A stretch of 64,000 nucleotides of DNA, taken from positions 9,961,001-10,025,000 of the forward strand of contig WARS01000010.1 in NCBI GenBank assembly GCA_008933995.1. Reading direction: 5' to 3'. The stretch's first letter is position 1, and the number at the start of each line of letters is the position of its first letter. The notes under the pieces were generated by a model. It was not told the origin of the DNA, did not search any database, and saw only the letters and a program-made list of their open reading frames with translations. Below, one piece after another: positions 1 through 11,300 of this stretch. This DNA is from Datnioides undecimradiatus (taxonomy: Eukaryota; Chordata; Actinopteri; Lobotiformes; Datnioididae). The translations under genes and the position numbers were made by a program.

Positions 1-3000
1 AGAACAATGGAATTTAGATTAAGTGACACAATTCTCCCATTGACTGTACAATGAGAAGGATGTGGAGTGTGGAGTGTTGCCATAGCAATGCAGACAACAT
101 ACACTCATGCCATTAAAAGTAGAGATTAGGGGGATTTTAATAGCAATGAATTACTGTGAAATCCCCCTAAAAAATTTTATGCATCAAGTCATATAACTTA
201 GTTTACCAACAAGACAACTCGACAGGAGGTTAAAATGATGTCCATTCACATGCACATCTATAAACTACATTGTAAAATATATATGTGCATGTCAAATTCC
301 TGCAAAGTTTTCCAGAAACAGCTCATTGCTGGCAGGATGTTCACAGCCTTTCCAAAGTGAGATGTTGTATTCTTGCACCGTGACAACGTGCAGCAGGAGG
401 CATGTGGTACACTTGAAACGAACCCAAGCCGTTCCTGGATTAGTCATTTAATGGCCCAGTAATACACAATGGGTTGGCAGCCGAATCCCCATTGCAGCAG
501 TTTGTAAATGTCTTATTGGCCAAAAGCAAACTTGAGCAAATACAAGTGAGGCAGCAGTTAAATAATGTTGCGAAATGTTCCAACTAAATTTTTTTTTTTT
601 AATATATAGAACATGGAGTAATAAAAAGGTTACATATGAAGTATGGATGTACTTTTGCACACAACATGGGCGACAACGAGCTTGCTTAGTTTATCTGCCA
701 GTTTGAGTTGGTTGTGACTGGGAGAAAACAGAGAAAGATAATCACAGACAACTTAAAAATGAAAAATTTTCAAAAGTTTTAATATGAGTGGTGATAAAAG
801 AAAATTGGGCGGTGATGGAGGAGGTGTTTGAGCTTTAATTTGATTTCTTATGAGCTGAAAATGAAAGTTAATCCTGATTTCTGTTTGGTGGCTTGACTTT
901 AACTAGACTGCCATGCTATTAATGAAAGAGGAGATGCTGTACAAATATTTATTCTTCAGCTCCTGGCCAACAGTGGCATCATTCCACTGTGGAAGGAATT
1001 GTGCATTGTTGTGGATTTTACATGGATACTGTTGATTTTTAATGGAAAAGTTGGATCCTGACAGGGTACAGGCCAACATTTTCCTATCATAGACAATAAT
1101 TAGTGTTGAAATTGTGATACATATTGTTGATCTGTGTCTGTACTCATCCTCATGAATTATTTGGCAAAGAACAAGAGTAATTGTGATAAATTCATAGCAC
1201 CCTGGACTGTATTGTCACATTTTTACATATTAATTTAACTCTCCAACACAAACACAAAATCTCTTTAAAATAAAAAATATAAATCTTTAACAGTGAAGAA
1301 TAGGTTTGACATCTCTATCACGCCAATGTTTTTAGCCCAGCATGGTTCAGTCAGTCTCCCTTTTAGTGGAACATCAAAGCAGCTGATTTTCACTGAGCAT
1401 GCTAAAAAGGCCTCTGGACTGGCTAATTATGTGTCAGATAAGGTCAGTGGAAGATAACGGTCAGGACCATGTTGTTGGGAAAGAAAACATGTTTTCTTTT
1501 TTTTTTTTTTTCTAAATTTCAGTTTCTCATATTTGCCAGGAGAGAGTGAAGCTAAGCTGTGCACAGGAAATCTGCAACCTTTGGTATAGGGGCTTTGCAG
1601 TGTTGCTATGACACCAATGACCACAAATGTACTTTGACCCCAGAGAAATGTGTTAGTGTGTGTGTGATGGAGGAAATTACACATTAAGTATGACCGGTGT
1701 CCAAAGTGCTGACTGGCCAAACAAGATTTGGGGCTTACAAGGTTTTGGCCACAGCTTCTATTGTCTGTGTGTGTGTGTGTGTGTGATTGTGTGCACTTAC
1801 AGTACATACATGCATGACTGCCTTTGTGGTTGGCTTGCATGTGTAGCTTTGACCCCCCCACACCCAGCTGAAGCAGTGAAGCAACAGTTTGGGGGTCCAC
1901 CCATGTGAAAATGACTTTTTTTTTCAATCATGGTCTACAGAGAAAACGTTAATGAGTTTTCAGGATGACGAACCAGCACACCATTGAAACAGTTCCCTAT
2001 TCTGAGATCAGAGCAAATCTGAGCTAAGATCTTTTTTTTTAGGTCAATTAAAGATGAAAGATTCGCTCATCCAAAACTTCATGGGAACATTTTGAAGTTC
2101 TATGAACGGGGAGAAGCTTCAATAAAAGAAAAACATTATTCACTAGAGAAAATGGCAATTTTTCTAAGATGCAAAGTCTAGAAAAGGTCTTGGAAAAGCT
2201 TTCAACTTTTCAAACACAAAGAAATCCCCCAAAGGAGATCAGCGTTACAATGGCGTAAAAATGCTTGTATTTCTTAAACCTTCCTTAAACGTTGGAAGGT
2301 TTACTCAGTGGAATTCAGTCTGTGCATTGTATATTTTGCATTTGTAGACTTGCTCTTATCTTTCTGACATGGTTTACATTGGATGAAGAAAATCTAATTT
2401 CCTTCCGCTGTCTCACAACAACAACATGAATCTCGAGCATCTTCGTTACCCTAAAACTCTCCAACTTGCACACCATGTTCTCTAGAGTATATTTATTTAA
2501 AAATGATTAAGACTCTTCCTCTGAAGTTGTACTTTGGCAAACTGTGGTTTGGGCTATGCGCTAACATCAACAAACTTAAAAGCTCACAGTGACAATGCTA
2601 ACATGCTGATGTGAGGCCCCGGAGGCTCTGGAGCAACCAGGATTTAGACTGTAGCCAACACACCTATAAAACAACTGTTTTTTTCAAAACTCCCCTCATG
2701 TGATTCTGTGTAAACCTGTTTCCATGGATACATACATGCTCATCCAACATGGGTCACGCTTGTGAAGTTGAGGCATAGTAATCTAGATTTGAAATCTTAA
2801 ATATCCAATGGGAATCTGTAAACCCTTCACATTACCAGATATCCTGTGCAAACACTGTGTAAATCTTCCTGAACCCACGTAGTTTGAGCCAGAAAAAAAG
2901 ATTTATCATCTGGGGACCATGAGCATCTGCTCAAAATTTTGTTCCAATAGATGCTCAGTTACTTCGCAGGATAAAGAAACGTTTGGCTAGGTAGTGGAGC

Positions 3001-4850
3001 TACAGGAAATTTTATTCAAAAGCTGTTACCTGCAATCCAAAAATATCAACAGGCTGAAAAAGTAAAGCGAACTGTAAATTCACTAGGATTCATCCTCTGA
3101 GTACCATGCATGTTTGCGCAAAACCATTGGGAAACCCATCCAATGGTTGTTGTATTCAGTCTGGACCCAACTGGTTCTTTACTGAACCACATCCACTAAG
3201 TAATTCAGGCACTAACGTCATGCTTTCAGTAACTATGCATGAGACAACAGCCCCCACTGGGTTATGGCAGCTGAAGAATGCCAAGTGCGGAAATCATCCA
3301 CTTTGAAACACGAAATGAAGACTTATTATAAAATAATGCAGGAAATAGAGACATTCTCAGAATTTAATGTCACACTTGGAAGATCTCCAGTGAGATCACC
3401 ACCAGCAGTCACAGCAAGGACCTCACAACATGCTGACACGATGCTGTCGGCCCTCTCTGTGCCTCGCCTGTGTTCGTGGAAACTGTGATCCGCCACGGAG
3501 TGAGCACCAGCCGCTCGCCAAGCCACATGATAAGAGTCTCCCGCCAGAGGAATGAGCTGGGAGCAAAGAGCTGATGCTGGAAGTCACAGCTGGCCATGCT
3601 GCAAGATGTTGAGGAGACAAATTCTTCTCTTTTACTGCACTCACCGCGCCGTTTCTCGTATCACTATTTAAATAACGGTCTGTTCAATCTGTGTTCTTCT
3701 CCGTTTGGTGACTCTGCAGGTTTTTCATCCCGTCATTCAAAATGTTTAACCAGGACAAAAACATTTCCTCCCCAGATTTCTGCTGTTTTTGAAATCTGAG
3801 CTCCTCTGGGAGAGCAGAAGTTCTTTTCTTTGTCTTTTCCTATCACGGCTCATGTTGTTCACACAGATCTTCATGAGCCACTGTGGGTGATGTTTGAAAT
3901 GTAAAGTATGACAGCTCCTGCGCGCCAGAAGAGTTCTCCCCAGAAAAATACCTATCCAACATCCAGCATTTGCAACAGCAATTTCAAGAGCTTGCAGGAA
4001 TTGGGTGTGGGCTGTTTCTTTATTCTGGTAAATCTCTGGTGTAAAGATGCCAATCATACTTTTATTTATAAGAAAATGCTGTGGTTTAATGAATTCAATT
4101 TGGCATTAACTAGAATAACTCAGCTAGAAAACTGTACATTATCCTACTCTAAAGTGTGATTACGGAGAAGTGTCTGTTGAAAAGAGTCCACTCCTTTGTC
4201 ACAACTGTGAAAAAGCCCAATTCAAGCTGGCAGTTTAAATGAAACCAGGCAGAGAGTTTGCTGGCAGATAGGGAGGGGGTTCTCCAATATTCTTGGGTGG
4301 CATTCAATGCTCTGTGAACACTTAGACTCACCCCAAATACACTGGCTGTCTGCAGACAACACAGTACACCAAAACACTTCCAAATGGAGCACTGGGAAAG
4401 AGAACAGTAAACAGAAACTCATCGAGTTACGGACGGGAAAACAAGGAGTCACAGCTGAAAGGAGGAGAACAAGCAGAAATGCAACAAGGGGCCACGGGGG
4501 CTGAACCTTCCATTATGATATGTCCATTGTTTACATTCATTTATCCAAGAATTTTAGTTTGGAACATTTAAACAACAGTAATGCTACAAACCAATAATGG
4601 CTTCATGTATAGGATGTGATGCACTGCAGCAAAAACATGATGCAGCTGTTACACAACTTGCATTTTCTTCTAAAAACACTACAGAGCCATGCTGCCTGAG
4701 AGACTCCACCCAGGGATAAGAAAGTGCCCATTGCACATACCTGAAACTTAAAAAGAACCAAAATCAAAAGTCTAAATTTGTTTCTGCTACAGGACGTAAG
4801 GTACAATACAGTCTCACAGCCTCACTATGCTGTACGTCAGGTGGAGGTGG
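1..4850. other. Intergenic, no gene seen
   Basis: AT-rich DNA with homopolymers and one short TG run. The small open frames show no recognisable protein and no supporting splice structure. Confidence 0.6.
1767..1784. repeat. Short (TG)n run
   Basis: About nine TG units. A poly-T run of about 16 bases lies nearby at 1497-1512. Confidence 0.85.
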
Positions 4851-4861
4851 TGTCACTTTAG

Positions 4862-4878
4862 TGCCACTAGAGGGAGCC
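4862..4878 (+). promoter_or_regulatory. CTCF-like motif
   Basis: TGCCACTAGAGGGAGCC fits the vertebrate CTCF core (CCACYAGRKGG) closely. Binding is not shown. Confidence 0.45.
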
Positions 4879-5219
4879 ACAATGCTGGATAAAAGCTCCT
4901 AAATGAATATTATGAAAGGAAATTTCCTGTTTATGCCCGAATCAAGTCTAAAAAAATTAGTCTTGTAAGCCATGAGGGTTCAGATGGAAACATTCTGGAA
5001 ACAGTGGACTATGTTTTAAATTGTTACCTGTGAAACACTGACCGAATCACAGTGCACTGGCTCTGCTCAGACATTAATAACCATCTGTAAATGTTGTGAT
5101 TTTCTGGTCACTGGACAACTTCTGTTTCACATGGCTGTGAGATGAATCATCTGGGTGATGTGCACAGTATCAGCTATTCCCACGTCCCCCCCCCCACCAA
5201 CAACGTTAACACAGATGCA

Positions 5220-5780
5220 CGGTGAGGGATATGAGGATGAGTCACAGCCCGGAGAGAAGGAAGAGAAGATGAGGAGAGAGAGGAAAGGCTTCAGTAGCGT
5301 TTGGAAGAGGCATAACAGGGGGGGGGGGGGGGGGACTGAGAGGTTGCTGGAGAGCTCTTCTATCGATGAGTCAGATTCATTATCTGATGAAAAGGGGAGG
5401 AAGAAAGGGGGAGGGATGAGAGAAGAAAATGAGTTCAAGAGTAGGGGGAGATGAAATGAGGGTGATGAGTCAGAGAAGTGGAGAGAGAGAAAGGGTGGCA
5501 GGGATCAGAAGGGGCCAGGGTGGATGTTAAAAAAGGGGGAATTAAGACAGGAATACATTCATTAAAGGAGAAAAAAGGAAGAGGGCGACAAATAAGACAA
5601 GTTTTATGTGAGCAAAGTAGGGAAAAAGTGAGATGAGCTGATTAGTTAGGCAGCGCGTGGAGATGAGGAAACCTGGAGTGGATGGGGAGCTAATGAAGGA
5701 AAAAAGGCAGAGGACACCGGGATAAGAGTGGGCAAAGGGTGAAAGAAAGGATGAGACGAGGAGGCGATTAAGAAATAAAA
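5220..5780 (+). repeat. Purine-rich (GA-rich) tract with a G17 run
   Basis: About 560 bp in which the plus strand is mostly A and G (GGAGAGAAGGAAGAGAAGAT-type sequence), with 17 consecutive G at 5318-5334. No gene is seen. Spurious open frames here are Glu/Gly/Arg-rich. Confidence 0.8.
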
Positions 5781-6208
5781 GCTGTCAAACTCGATCACAC
5801 TCTGGTATAATGTCATCATTTCAAACGTATCACAAACTAGTAGCTGTATTTACATCTTTCCTGGCTTGGTGTAGGCAGCGATCTAATCTAAAATTAAAAT
5901 GTCTCACGGAGGAGGATGAATGTTAAACAGAGAGCCTAATGGACAAAACAGGGAGAGAGGGAGAGATAATGAAACATCTGGCCTGGCGCAGATGTTGCAG
6001 ATGTTTGAGTTCGTACTGAAAGTCTATGCTTGTGTTTCGTTATTCCAAGAAGGAGCTTATCCACGAGAAGTTTACACCAACACGCGCATTTTAATGTAAA
6101 CTTCTGTATCTGCGCTTTATCGGCAGCAGCGGGGACATGGAAGGATTTCTAATTGTGAAACTGCACCTCCCTCTACCGGTTGCAAACACATACCCTCCTG
6201 CCCTCACT

Positions 6209-6210
<2 letters not shown>

Positions 6211-6240
<30 letters not shown>
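6211..6240. repeat. (GT)15 microsatellite
   Basis: Thirty bases of uninterrupted GT. Confidence 0.95.
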
Positions 6241-6241
<1 letters not shown>

Positions 6242-6729
6242 TATGCAGTGAACAACTTAAACTCCCAGTAAGAGTTGGAGGCAGCAGTTGGTCTTTAGAA
6301 GCAATTGTGAAACCATGAAAACAATGTTGGGCAACAAATTCACTGATCTTGATTATGAATACATAAAAGAACTAGTGTGACAAAGAAAACTGGATCCATG
6401 CATGACTGAGTAGTCACCATGAGACCTAGCGTTAACTCCATTAAACAGCTGCCCGGTTTAGCAATACATTAATCACATTAAGCTGAATTCAACAAATACC
6501 AGATGGACCATAACACAACAGCTCGAATAAGAAGAGTGCTTGAGGATAACCCCACAACACGTTCGTGTGGGGAGTAGCTTAAAGATGTCTGCCAATATTT
6601 GCTTGGTCACAGATCCGACACAATGTTGGCCGTAACAAAGTTGGATAAACAGGAACTTCAGTGTAACTGAGCCTGTGGCCGGCGATGCTCTCAACAGAAC
6701 AAACAGCCATTAACAAGTGGTGGCAGAAT

Positions 6730-6757
6730 ACACACACACACCCACACACACACACAG
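6730..6757. repeat. Interrupted (CA)n run
   Basis: CA units broken by one CCC, in the left intergenic desert. Confidence 0.85.
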
Positions 6758-8905
6758 GTAAGAGATCCAGAAAGTGAGAAAATGAAAGTGTGACTGCGTG
6801 ACTCATTCTTACAATCTGCCTTTTATGTATAAAAAATATTTCAGAAGCAATAAAATGCACCATAGCTAAGTTATTCTGGAACTGTCTGGTACGGAGGCTA
6901 ATGTTTGCCAATAACTGCTAACTAAAGATTTTACTGTGTAACTGATCTCACAGTGTCGGATTACTGACTTTATGACTCTTCTCTTCTTCTACTGTTAAGC
7001 GTCATTTATTCTTTGCATTGAGAGGTAATGATGCAGCTAAATATGGAGGCGCCGCTGCTACCATGTAGCACATGTTATCAGGCGCTTGTATTGGGGGGGT
7101 CATGTTTGTTTCCACAGGGGCGCTGGTGGCACAGTACACAATGTACGGTTTCTGAAAATGCAGAGTTGACTTTGATTTCCAGAATAGGACATTTCATTGA
7201 AATTGAATTATTTCAGCATGATATCATAAATTACTATTTTATTCCAGATGGATGTTGTTGACAAGTTTAAACTGCTGTCATTGACCGAATGTGGGGTTGG
7301 GTTTCATTGTTTAAGTGCTCATATCTTACAGCAGATAGAGTCTGTTGATTTTCATTCCAAAAGGCACTTAAAATCACATTAAAGGGGGTTAATTTCAACA
7401 ATTTTGTGAATAACAAATATTGTGTAATATCAAAATATATAGGACCTGCATTCTTGTAAAACGTTTGAGGCGCACTGCCAACTTCCTCCACATGGTGGAG
7501 CTACAAATCTGTGTTATCACAGGCTGATGCACAGCAAATGGAAATAAACTCTGAGGGATGTATGCATGTATGAAAAATGTTCTGATCATAGAGTTGTTGA
7601 TCATTGTGGATTAGCCTGCAAAACCTGAACATAATGATTCAAGAACAGCTCTGTTACAACTTTAAATTGTTCTAAGGATAATTACATATATTTTTACATA
7701 TCTAAATTAAAGTTACAAGTGTAATTTATTTTGATTTTTTAATATAACCTCACAAAAGACATTGCATTTGTGTTATAGTGTTTTAAAAAATGTTTATCAG
7801 TGAGGAATATGAATGGATCTTATGTTTGTTTAGTGTGCGTGTGTGTGTCATCATGTTATTTCAAGCCCAGGCCTCCAATGACGCCCAGTAAGGCAGTTAT
7901 TGGGTAACCTGGTGTGATATTAACAGGTCACCAGAGTTCAGTCTCAATCTCTTCGCAGCCCAGCCATTGGTCAGCGGTGCCTGCAGTTTGTGCCAGCATA
8001 CGATTAGCCTTTAGGCCGAGACTGTCTTAGTGCAGTGGGCATAAGGTGGCCCAAGATTAGTGGTAAGTAGTTTGTGAGGACAGTGTTCAGATTGGAACAG
8101 ATTGGAGTTTAACATTTCTAAGAGGTCAAGCTGCTGTCTCTGCAAAAAAATAATCTCATTGGTTGAGTTGAATGTTAGGAGGCGGAGCTAAATTAGCCTA
8201 TGGACTGGCGGAAAAGGCAAGGGTTAAAGGTGCCTTCTGGTGTTCTGTTTACAATCAGTGTTTCTCATCAAAAGATAATGCAACAAACCGGAGTAATGGA
8301 TTTCTCCACAGGGTGCCTTTAGGTTATGCAAAGTCCACTCCTTCTGCTAAACAACCTAGCTGATTGCAGTTTGTGTAAAACTGTCATTTAGCCCTGTGAT
8401 CAAGACAAACACAGTACAGATTAGTTGTTTCCCTTTTGTTTCCAGTCCTGATGTTATGTAAATCTACCAGACTAGCTTCATATTTAGTAGATTGAAAAAA
8501 AGATCTATTATCTATTCATGTCATTTTGGTGGAAGTGAATAAGTGTATCCCCCCAAAATACTATTCCTTAAAAAAAGGTCGAAAAAAACACTTTAACATT
8601 GTATTTGTGACTTTTTCAACAACAAAATGAGGTATGTGAGAAATGCATTGAAATTTCATTTTAGGAAAACAATATCTTTCAAACTCAATATCGGACTCAA
8701 TAACTGAGCTTGACATGGTTTTTTTTTGCAGTGCAGGAAACACCTTCACCTGTATTGCGTGTCACACTGACTGTGAGGCTCAAACTATTGAGACGTAGAA
8801 CAAAGATGAGGGGCTGATGGAGCCTCCGCTGGAGAGGCTCTACAGCAGTGAATAGGAAGTTGGATGAATAGGATTTGGAGGGGTGACAAATCGAACGGGG
8901 GATTA

Positions 8906-9022
8906 GGTGTGTTTGTGTGTGTGCGCGTGTGTGTGTGAACTACACCAGCTGGCTCAGTCCTCCTTTCCATTAACCAAGGATGTGTGTGTGTGTGTATTTG
9001 TGTGAATTCATGTGTGTTTGTA
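8906..9022. repeat. Cluster of interrupted (GT)n runs
   Basis: Three GT/GC-type runs within about 120 bp, just left of the LINE remnant. Confidence 0.8.
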
Positions 9023-9149
9023 TGGCACCCAAACCATAACTGCATATAACACACACTTTTGATTGTCCCCCAAATCAAAAGTTTACTGACACTGCAGCAA
9101 GAAAATAAAGAAAAGCTAATAATGTGTGCAGTAAAGTGACTATTAAAAT

Positions 9150-9970
9150 GCATGCATATAGAGTATGTTTTATATAAATATGGTTTAATTGATGTTGTTC
9201 ATTCTTATTATGTTTCATACATTGTTTTTAATGATCTGGCAGGCAGATGGATTAGCTCTTATGTGGAAGATAAGAAGCAGTTAGTAGATGTTGTTTATAC
9301 TAGTCCAATAGACTCTGGCGACCCACAAGTTCATGTACTTGGACCACTGTTCCTTTTTTAATAAATGCTTGATATCTGTCCTTATATGTTTAAGGATAAA
9401 AGCCTAGTTAATATCAACAGGTGAATGACAACAGGCTGATGTGACATTTAGGAATAACAGAATCTTCCTGGCTGTTTGGTTTTTAATGTTGCCGATACTG
9501 TGTATACAGCTAAGGAGTCAGTCGGTTACCATGGCTGTGTGCTGGTTAGCCTTATGCCAGAAGGCTGAAAAGGAGCTCACCAAGATCAATCACAGAAGAC
9601 ACATCTTAGCCAAAGCCTGAATGAATCCTGTGAGAACTCACCTTGACCCCTCGTGTTATGAGAGCCTGAGGTGGTTGAAAGCACAGGAAAGAATCTCTCA
9701 GATTGATTTTGCACAGTGCTTAAGATTATACGCGCTTCTGTCCCTTAATTCTAAAACATCTCTCAGAGGTGAGGGATACGCACAGCCATTTTAACTGAGG
9801 CAGCCACACAGATTTTGTTCTGTTTTGTTGGGAAAGAAAACTATTCTGTAAATGTGAATCTGTGGAAGAGATTGCAAGAGAATTCTTAAATTCATAGGCT
9901 GTTTGGGAAATTTAGAACTGGCTAAAAGGTTTTTCATAGTTGGATATTAAGCCTGGGTGTCCTCCTTTAC
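9150..9970 (+). mobile_element. Decayed LINE (non-LTR retrotransposon) ORF2 remnant
   Basis: Plus-strand translation gives SSYVEDKKQLVDVV then HVLGPLFLF, like the RT motif VxQGSVLGPLLF. About 300 bp later it gives YESLRWLKAQERISQIDF, like the L-WLPVxxRI block, and then NLWKRL followed by an F-K-LK-type end. Several stops and frameshifts are present, and the stretch between RT and C-terminus is mostly missing. It is non-functional. The clade (L2/CR1/Rex-like) is not resolved. Confidence 0.6.
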
Positions 9971-11094
9971 CTAATTTTCTTGGCGGTGTATTAATTTTTT
10001 CAATTATTATGTGCAGACGCTGACTGAAATATAATTTGCGAAGAAAATGTTGATTTAATGACCAATTTATTTCTCATTTCTGATGGAATCTGTCCTATTA
10101 ACTGAGTGACAGTACTGAGGTAAAGACCGCAGTTAAATCGGTGAATAGCCTGCTCAACGTAGTCACCAGTGATGACTATATTTAATTGTGCAATTGTATT
10201 ATTGTGATTGATGTTTTTGTCTCATTCTGGCAACATTAGATTCGCTGTCTTGTTCCCACACCTACACACACATCCTCAAAGCAACTACATTGGAAACAAG
10301 CTATAGGGTTTTATTGTGATATCCAGACTTTTCATTTTATGGGGTGGTCTAATATATAAATTCAAGTGAATTGGCTTGATTGGCTTAGAAACAATTTTGC
10401 AATGCCATGAGTTCATTCAAATGCCTTCAAATAGAGCAAGAATCAATGAATTCAAGACGGCTCATTTGCTTTATCAGTGTATGTAATGCCGCCTGCAGTT
10501 CCCAGTGGAAGCCTAAAAAAAGCAAAGAGTGGGTGCTGTCATGGTTGCAGGCTATGGAACATGCATGTTGTTTAGGCTCCAGTGCCAAACGATGTGGGCG
10601 CAAGCGAGCAAAGAGAACTTTCTGTCTCCGCAAATAGATTTACACCGTTTAAATCACAGGGCGTTTTTTTAGGATTCGGTTTGTGACACATGAATGTCCG
10701 CAAAGAGTCTCTCGTTGTACAAGCCAATCCCACGGCACAATTAATCACGCCTTCCTCTCAGCAGACATATTGACGTGCCACAGCGGGAAGACTACAGGTG
10801 TAATTACCAACTGGTGCTCAGTGGCAGTGAATGCATGGGTACGTTCAGGGTAAACAATATCATCTGAATGTTAACAACTCATATCTTGTTGATTACGTTG
10901 CTTAATTTTGTATTTTTTGCCTTTTTTTCCCCCAGGTGTGATTTTAATGCACCTTTGTTTGTGCTCAGACACTAAAGCCTGTGACTGACGCACCAACAGA
11001 CATACACGCTCATGCACATATTTCTCAGAATTGTAGTAGAACTGCTCAGAAGGCACCTTTTTAGCCGCATTCAAAGACTGAATGTTACTAGTTG

Positions 11095-11300
11095 TGTATT
11101 TTTTGGACAGCGGCCTCTTTTACGAATGCATCTGAATCAACAAGCCAATTATCTCCGGTATAATTATCCTTAACAGCCGGCATGTAAAAGCGCAGCTTGT
11201 CATTGATTGACCAGTGATTGGTGGGATTCGCCCTTGTGGCAAATTGCTTTTCAGAAATTCGTACTCTGCCTCCTTGCATTGATTTTCGGGGGACAATGGG
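11095..11300. promoter_or_regulatory. Candidate conserved non-coding element
   Basis: A dense set of homeodomain cores: CCAATTATC and TAATTATCC, plus CATTGATTGACCAGTGATTG (PBX/TALE-like TGATTGAC). It lies in non-repetitive sequence with no open frame of note. The call is from composition only. Confidence 0.35.

Larger units (their letters stand above)
5800..9140. other. Intergenic, no gene seen
   Basis: Microsatellites at 6211 and 6730. A non-repetitive stretch at about 7860-8060 could be conserved non-coding DNA but shows no frame. Confidence 0.55.
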
